Below are positions 31,797-36,351 of a stretch of 36,351 bases of DNA, one piece after another (positions within the stretch are counted from its first letter, which is position 1; each line of letters starts with the position of its first letter). Source of the stretch: Corallococcus terminator (GTDB lineage Bacteria > Myxococcota > Myxococcia > Myxococcales > Myxococcaceae); assembly GCF_003611635.1 (NCBI RefSeq), contig NZ_RAVZ01000058.1, positions 1-36,351 on the forward strand, written 5' to 3'. Below the pieces are notes generated by a model. It made no database searches, had not been told where the DNA came from, and saw nothing but the letters and a program-made list of their open reading frames with translations. The position numbers were made by a program, and so were the translations under genes.

Positions 31797-31813
31797 GGCA
31801 CTCACGGTGCCAA
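31797..31813 (-). promoter_or_regulatory. Sigma-54-like promoter motif
   Basis: The - strand reads TTGGCACCGTGAGTGCC. The invariant GG (31811-31810) and GC (31799-31798) have the 12-base spacing of the -24/-12 consensus TGGCACG-N4-TTGCA, and TGGCAC matches fully. Transcription would start near 31786, giving a leader of about 54 bases before GTG 31732. It would lie downstream of GTG 31801, which argues against that start. This is a consensus match only. Confidence 0.45.
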
Positions 31814-31848
31814 TGCTTGTTGATACGTACCTGTTGTCTCCAGCCCCA

Positions 31849-31863
31849 TCGCTCCGCGAGCGA
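31849..31863. other. Small hairpin TCGCTC-CGC-GAGCGA
   Basis: Six-base perfect arms enclose a three-base loop, about 63-77 bases upstream of the predicted transcription start of the large gene. There is no T run on either side. It may be a protein-binding site or chance in GC-rich DNA. Confidence 0.25.
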
Positions 31864-31921
31864 CGGTGAGGCGGAAGATTCGTCACAGCCGAAAATCATT
31901 TCAGCCAGATCAGGAAGTTCT

Positions 31922-31937
31922 GTTGTTTCAACACAAC
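31922..31937. promoter_or_regulatory. Inverted repeat GTTGT-N6-ACAAC, possible activator site
   Basis: Five-base arms (31922-31926 and 31933-31937) lie in the most AT-rich part of the intergenic region. Their centre is about 144 bases upstream of the predicted sigma-54 start, the usual distance for an enhancer-binding activator. The link is inferred from distance only. Confidence 0.3.
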
Positions 31938-32030
31938 CGCGCATCCGGAAGCCCGCCGGTGCCGTGAGGCAGGCCCACGCGTGTCACGCAGGGTGAAGGT
32001 GTTGCTCGACGATCCCTCGGCCCACGTGAG

Positions 32031-32059
32031 GCCCGCTCCCCAATGCAGAGGGAGCGGGC
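32031..32059 (-). terminator. Strong hairpin after the second NRPS gene
   Basis: GCCCGCTCCC (32031-32040) and GGGAGCGGGC (32050-32059) are perfect 10-base arms around a 9-base loop. The hairpin begins 10 bases after the TGA stop at 32070-32072 on the - strand. There is no T run behind it. With the promoter-like motif further on, it suggests that the two synthetase genes are separately transcribed. Confidence 0.6.
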
Positions 32060-32069
32060 TCATGCGCTG

Positions 32070-35000
32070 TCAGCGCTTGCCTGGTTCGCGGAGGGCCTTC
32101 TTCAACAGCTCCGCCACGGTCCGCACGGTGGGCTCGCGCAACAGCGTGTAGTGGTTGCCAGGCAGGCGGTGCGACTCCAGCCGCTCACCCACGAGCGCGG
32201 CCCAGCCGCCGTCGCTCGGCCCCGTGTCCGCGAGCTCCTCCGCCTGCACTCGCAGCACCCGCTGCTCCATCGCGGGCGGGTGGTAGCGCCGAGCCGCTTC
32301 GAGGTTGGCCTCGAAGACGCGGAAGAGGGCGAGCGGGTTCGCGCTGTCCATGCCAGGAGGGAGTGCTCCGGCACGCACCGCGGACTCCAGCACCCGGGTG
32401 AGCGCCGCTTCGGGCTCCAGCGTCGCCAGCTCCGCCGTGTCCAGCGGCAGGTCCGCCAGGGACACGCCCATCAAGTCCTGCGCGAACAGGCCCACGGCCA
32501 CTGTTCTATCCAGGGCCTGCTCGGAAGCCGCCACCATCTCCGGGACGTACGAGTCGATGAGCGCGAGCAGCGCCACCTCCTCGCCCGCCGCGCGGAGCTG
32601 GTGCGCCATCTCGTAGGCGATAACGCCGCCCAACGACCAGCCGCCCAGGTGGTAGGGCCCGGAAGGCTGCACCTTGCGCAGCTCCCGCACGTAGTCGGTG
32701 GCCATCTCCTCCACGGTGCCTGCGGGGGCGCTCGTGCCATCCAGGCCTCGGGCCTGGAGGCCGTAGAAGGGCTGATCCGGTCCCAACTGTCGCGCGAGCT
32801 CCGCGTAGGCGAGCACGTTGCCGCCCACGGGGTGGACGCAGAAGAAGGGCGGGGCGGTGCCCGGGCCTTGCTTCGCGAAGGGCACCAACGGCGTGAAGGG
32901 CCGGGTGTCCTCCGTCTCGCTCATCCACCGCGCGAACTGTTCCACGCTGGGGGCCTGGAAGAGCGCCGACAGCGGGAGGCGGCGGCCCGTCTCGCGGTTC
33001 ACCGCCGCGATGAGTCTCACCGCGAGGAGCGAATGGCCGCCCAGCTCGAAGAGACTGGTGCGCACATCCACGGCGGACAAGCCCAGGGCCTGGGCCCAAA
33101 GCCGCGCGAGCAGTTCCTCATTCGCGTCGCGTGGTCCCACCAGCGGGCCCGACGATGGGGTGTCGGTGGAGGGAGCGGGCAGGGCCTTGCGGTCCACCTT
33201 GCCGTTGGCGTTGAGCGGCAGGGCCGCCAGCGCGACGAAGGCGGACGGCACCATGTAGTCCGGCAGGGTGCGCAGCAGGTGGCCTCGCAGAGAAGCGGTG
33301 TCCACGGCGGGGGCCACGTAGGCCACGAGGCGCGGCAGGCCCGGCACGTCCTCGCGGACGAGGGCCACCGCGTCCCGGAGGCCCGGGGAGGTGCGCAGGG
33401 CGGCTTCAATCTCACCCAGCTCGATGCGGTAGCCGCGCAGCTTCACCTGGAAGTCCAGGCGGCCCATGAAGTCCAGCGTCCCGTCCTGCCGCCACCGGGC
33501 CCGGTCTCCCGTGCGGTACAGCCGTGCTCCGGGCTGCGTGCTGAACGGATGCGGGATGAAGCGCTCCGCCGTGAGGTCCGCCCGGGCGCGGTAGCCACGT
33601 GCGAGTCCCTCGCCGGAGATGAAGAGCTCTCCGGGCACGCCCACGGCCACCGGCTGCAAGCTCGCGTCGAGCACGAAGGCGCCCATGTTGACGAGCGGCC
33701 GGCCAATGACGGGCACCGGCTGCGTCGCGTCCTGGATGCACCACCACGTCGCGTACACCGTGCCCTCAGTGGGGCCGTACAGGTTGTAGGCCCGCGTGCG
33801 CTTCGTCGCGGCCAGGGTACGCCACGTGACTTCATCCACCGCCTCACCGGCGATGAGGAGCGTCTCTGGCACGTAGGTGCGCTCCAGCAGGCCGGCCTCC
33901 AGCAGGGACTTGAGCTGCGACGGCGTGCAGTCCAGCACGTCCACGCGGTGCTGCTCCATCCACGCCAGCATCCGCTCCGGATCCTGGCGCACTTCCTCTT
34001 TGAGGAGGCACAGGCAGTGACCGTCGAGCAGCAGCAACATCTGTCCCACGGAGATGTCGAAGTTGAGCGGCGCGTTGAGGCTGGCTCTCAGGACGCGCGG
34101 CACCGAGGCCAGGGGCACATCCGCCATGGCGCGGTGCAGGTGGACGATGGAGCGGTGCTGCACCATCACCCCCTTGGGCATGCCCGTGGAGCCAGAGGTG
34201 TAGAGGACGTACGCCACGTTCTCCGGCCGCACCTCCACGCGCGGGTTGCCTGGAGACAGCGCGTCGATGCGTCGGGCCTCCGTGTCGAGGCGCACCAGGT
34301 GACGCACCGCCGGCTGCCACGCTCCGGCCAAAGCCTGGGTGGTGAGGAGCACGGTGGCCCCGCTGTTCTCCAGGATGAAGTCCTTGCGTGCTTCGGGGGC
34401 TGACGGGTCCAGCGGCACGTAGGCGCCGCCCGCCTTCAGGATGCCCAGCAGTGCGACAATCGCCTCCGGCGAGCGCTCCAGGCTGAACGCTACCGGCACG
34501 TCGGGGCCTACGCCCAACGTGCGCAGGTAGTGGGCCAGTTGGTTGGCGCGCACGTTGAGTTGATGGAAGGACACCGTCGTCTCTCCCATCACCAGGGCCG
34601 GAGCCTTGGGCGTGCGCGTCACCTGCTGCTCGAAGCGCGTATGGAAGGGCACGTCGGCCGGGAAGTCGGCCGTCTCGCCGCTCCACTCCTCCAGCACCCA
34701 CTGGCGCTCATCCGCCGACAGCAGGGGCAGCGTCTCCACGCCAGCGTCCGGTTGCGTGACGGCGCCTTCCAGCAACTGCACCAGGTGCTCCGTCAGCCTC
34801 CGGGCCGTGGCCGCCTCGAAGAGGTCCGTGCTGTAGAAGAGCGCCCCCTCGAAGCCCCCGGCCGTGCGGCCCAGGCTCAACTCCAGGTCGAACTTCGTCG
34901 CGTTCGCCTCCACCTTCACCGGCCGCAGCGTGAGCTCTGGCAGGCGCGCGTCCGAATCCGGCGTGTTCTGAAGGACGAAGAGGGTCTGGATGAGCGGCGT

Positions 35001-36351
35001 GCGCGACAAGTCTCTCGCGGGCTGGAGTGCTTCCACCAGCCGCTCGAACGGGATGTCCTGGTGCTCGTACGCGCCCAGCGTGTTGGTGCGCACCTGCGCC
35101 AGCACCTGACGGAACGAGGGCCGAGCGTCGAAGCGGGCGCGCAGCACCAGCGTGTTGACGAAGAAGCCGATGAGGCCCTCCGTCTCCGCGTGACGCCGGC
35201 CCGCGATGGACGTGCCCACCAGGAGGTCGTCCTGCCCAGAGTACCGGTACAGCAGTGTCTGGAAGGCCGACAGCAGCACCATGAAGGGCGTGGCGCCCTC
35301 GCGCTGGGCCAGTACCTCCACCGCCTCGCTCAAGGCCGAGGGGATGCTCACCGGGAGCATGGCGCCCCGGGCGGAGCGGCGCGGGGGGCGAGGCTTGTCG
35401 GTGGGCAGGGCCAGCGCTTGCGGCGCACCGGCGAGTTGCTGCTTCCACCAGCCAAGCTGCGCCTCCAGCGCATCGCCCTGAAGCCAGGAGCGCTGCCACA
35501 CGGAGAAGTCCGCGTACTGAACCGGCAGCGGAGGCAGCGGAGACGGCAGCCCCTGACGGAAGGCCTCGTAGAGGGCGACGACTTCACGCACGAGAACGCC
35601 GATGGACCAACCATCGCCAATGGCGTGGTGGAGGCACAGAAGCAGCACGTGCTCGCTCGCATCGAGCTTCAGCAGGGTGAGCCGCACCAGCGGTCCCGCA
35701 GCCAGGTCGAAGGGACGCAGGGCGTTCTCGCTCGCGAGCCGGAGCACCTCGGCCTCGCGCGCGTCCTGAGGCAGCGAGGTGAGGTCCACCACGAACAGGC
35801 TTTGCGCCGGGGCGGGGTGGATGCGCTGGAGGGGCTCACCGTCGTGGGACTCGAACGAGGTGCGCAGGGGCTCATGCCGTTGGACCAGCGCGTCGAAGGC
35901 CCGCTGCAGGTGCGGCACATCCACCGTGCCCGACAGGCGCAGCGCGGTGGGCATGTTGTACAGCGCGCTGCCCGGGTCCAACTGATCGATGAACCACAAC
36001 CGCTGCTGAGCGAAGGACAGCGGATGCGGTCCGGGCGTCGTGGCCGGGACGAGCGGCGGCAGCACGGTGGCCGTCGGCGCGTCCGGCAGTCGCAGCGCGA
36101 GCGCCGCCACGGTGGGCGCTTCGAACAGGGCCCGGACGGGCAGTTCCACACCGAAGCGGGCACGTACCCGAGCCACCACCTGCGTGGCCAGCAGCGAGTG
36201 TCCGCCCAGCTCGAAGAAGTTGTCGTGACGGCCCACGGCGGGCACGCGCAACACTTCACTCCACAGCGCAGCGAGGGCGATTTCCGTCGGTGTCTCCGGC
36301 GCCACGTAGGTGCTCACACCGAACTGCGAGGCTTCCGGCGCGGGCAGGGCC
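32070..36351 (-). CDS. NRPS, C-terminal part: (A)-PCP-C-A-PCP-TE, truncated by window edge
   Basis: This frame runs through the right edge. The last bases encode ALPAPEASQFGVST, the end of an A domain and its linker, so the GTG at 36315-36317 is internal and the true start lies outside. In order: PCP (about 36280-36085, LGGHSLLATQV), C (36030-34700, HHAIGDGWS), A (34650-33170), PCP (33110-32930, LGGHSLLAVRL) and TE (32900-32073; GWSLGG with Ser codon 32634-32636; GNHYTLLRE). It is transcribed in the same direction as the large synthase and lies upstream of it. Because it ends in its own TE, it should release its own product, or co-operate with the neighbour in trans. The product cannot be predicted from two modules. 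The family call is certain. Confidence 0.95.
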   Translation of the reverse strand, partial: ALPAPEASQFGVSTYVAPETPTEIALAALWSEVLRVPAVGRHDNFFELGGHSLLATQVVARVRARFGVELPVRALFEAPTVAALALRLPDAPTATVLPPLVPATTPGPHPLSFAQQRLWFIDQLDPGSALYNMPTALRLSGTVDVPHLQRAFDALVQRHEPLRTSFESHDGEPLQRIHPAPAQSLFVVDLTSLPQDAREAEVLRLASENALRPFDLAAGPLVRLTLLKLDASEHVLLLCLHHAIGDGWSIGVLVREVVALYEAFRQGLPSPLPPLPVQYADFSVWQRSWLQGDALEAQLGWWKQQLAGAPQALALPTDKPRPPRRSARGAMLPVSIPSALSEAVEVLAQREGATPFMVLLSAFQTLLYRYSGQDDLLVGTSIAGRRHAETEGLIGFFVNTLVLRARFDARPSFRQVLAQVRTNTLGAYEHQDIPFERLVEALQPARDLSRTPLIQTLFVLQNTPDSDARLPELTLRPVKVEANATKFDLELSLGRTAGGFEGALFYSTDLFEAATARRLTEHLVQLLEGAVTQPDAGVETLPLLSADERQWVLEEWSGETADFPADVPFHTRFEQQVTRTPKAPALVMGETTVSFHQLNVRANQLAHYLRTLGVGPDVPVAFSLERSPEAIVALLGILKAGGAYVPLDPSAPEARKDFILENSGATVLLTTQALAGAWQPAVRHLVRLDTEARRIDALSPGNPRVEVRPENVAYVLYTSGSTGMPKGVMVQHRSIVHLHRAMADVPLASVPRVLRASLNAPLNFDISVGQMLLLLDGHCLCLLKEEVRQDPERMLAWMEQHRVDVLDCTPSQLKSLLEAGLLERTYVPETLLIAGEAVDEVTWRTLAATKRTRAYNLYGPTEGTVYATWWCIQDATQPVPVIGRPLVNMGAFVLDASLQPVAVGVPGELFISGEGLARGYRARADLTAERFIPHPFSTQPGARLYRTGDRARWRQDGTLDFMGRLDFQVKLRGYRIELGEIEAALRTSPGLRDAVALVREDVPGLPRLVAYVAPAVDTASLRGHLLRTLPDYMVPSAFVALAALPLNANGKVDRKALPAPSTDTPSSGPLVGPRDANEELLARLWAQALGLSAVDVRTSLFELGGHSLLAVRLIAAVNRETGRRLPLSALFQAPSVEQFARWMSETEDTRPFTPLVPFAKQGPGTAPPFFCVHPVGGNVLAYAELARQLGPDQPFYGLQARGLDGTSAPAGTVEEMATDYVRELRKVQPSGPYHLGGWSLGGVIAYEMAHQLRAAGEEVALLALIDSYVPEMVAASEQALDRTVAVGLFAQDLMGVSLADLPLDTAELATLEPEAALTRVLESAVRAGALPPGMDSANPLALFRVFEANLEAARRYHPPAMEQRVLRVQAEELADTGPSDGGWAALVGERLESHRLPGNHYTLLREPTVRTVAELLKKALREPGKR
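32073..36030 (-). repeat. Paralogous terminal module, partner of 1064-3530
   Basis: The C domain, PCP and TE of the second NRPS closely match C8, PCP8 and TE of the large synthase. Shared stretches include AAVNRETGRRLPLSALFQAP, LFAQDLMGVSL and LESHRLPGNHYTLLREP. The two copies differ mainly in the A domain (about 34650-33170), absent from the copy at 1064-3530. They share a recent common origin, but diverged more than the 409-base block. Confidence 0.85.
33170..34650 (-). other. A domain of the second NRPS with unusual pocket
   Basis: Core motifs are intact (YVLYTSGSTGMPKGVM, TGDRARW, GKVDRKALPAP), so activity is likely. The pocket segment reads NFDISVGQML where FDxSxWE is usual. The manual code is DIGDLALVYK, which I cannot assign. 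It belongs to a different lineage from A3-A7. It is the only complete A domain in the window that sits next to the same C/PCP/TE types as the A-less end of the large synthase. Confidence 0.88.

Noticed and set aside
31733..31801. Longer N-terminus of the large synthase from GTG 31801
   Set aside because: No purine-rich ribosome binding site precedes it, a sigma-54-like -12 element overlaps it, and the extra 23 residues have no counterpart in FAAL proteins. It is not excluded.
32043..34403. Long + strand open frame opposite the second NRPS
   Set aside because: Same reason: a shadow of the TE, PCP and A domains, with no recognisable protein family.
36315..36317. GTG as start codon of the second NRPS
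   Set aside because: The frame stays open to the edge and encodes ALPAPEASQFGV, a typical A-to-PCP linker. The start lies outside the window.

Overview
The window is GC-rich bacterial DNA and nearly all of it codes for modular assembly-line enzymes. Gene size, codon bias and family resemblance point to a myxobacterium of the Myxococcus/Corallococcus kind; this is inference, as no taxonomic marker lies in the window. No tRNA, rRNA, CRISPR array, insertion sequence, phosphopantetheinyl transferase, MbtH protein or transporter gene was seen.

Layout. A DedA-family membrane protein is on the + strand at 183-980. It converges on a hairpin at 1014-1044. From 31732 down to 1061 on the - strand is one uninterrupted gene for a hybrid NRPS/PKS of about 10,200 residues. 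A 268-base intergenic region (31802-32069) follows. It holds a strong hairpin behind the next gene, a sigma-54-like promoter motif and several inverted repeats. From 32070 to beyond the right edge (- strand) is the C-terminal part of a second NRPS.

The large enzyme reads: FAAL-ACP / C1-A1-PCP1 / KS-AT-ACP / C2-(A remnant)-luciferase-like monooxygenase-(A remnant), no carrier / C3-A3-PCP3 / C4-A4-PCP4 / C5-A5-PCP5 / C6-A6-PCP6 / C7-A7-PCP7 / C8-PCP8-TE, with no A in the last module. A fatty acid would be activated as its adenylate, joined to a first amino acid, extended by one unreduced malonyl unit, probably oxidised by the embedded flavin monooxygenase, and then extended by at least five amino acids before release. 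No epimerisation, methylation, ketoreductase or dehydratase domain is present. The second enzyme ends in C-A-PCP-TE, closely related in sequence to the end of the first, which has lost the A domain at the same place.

The points of most interest are: (i) the monooxygenase inside a dead A domain, followed by no carrier and flanked by two condensation domains with altered active-site motifs; (ii) the A-less terminal module next to a paralogous complete one; (iii) a two-module (~6.35 kb) internal repeat with a 409-base perfect repeat shared by A3 and A5, which suggests recent subdomain exchange; (iv) a start-site and promoter arrangement that moves the likely start to 31732. From memory, the order FAAL-ACP-C-A-PCP-KS-AT-carrier-C-monooxygenase resembles the myxoprincomide megasynthase of Myxococcus xanthus. 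That parallel was not checked by any search.
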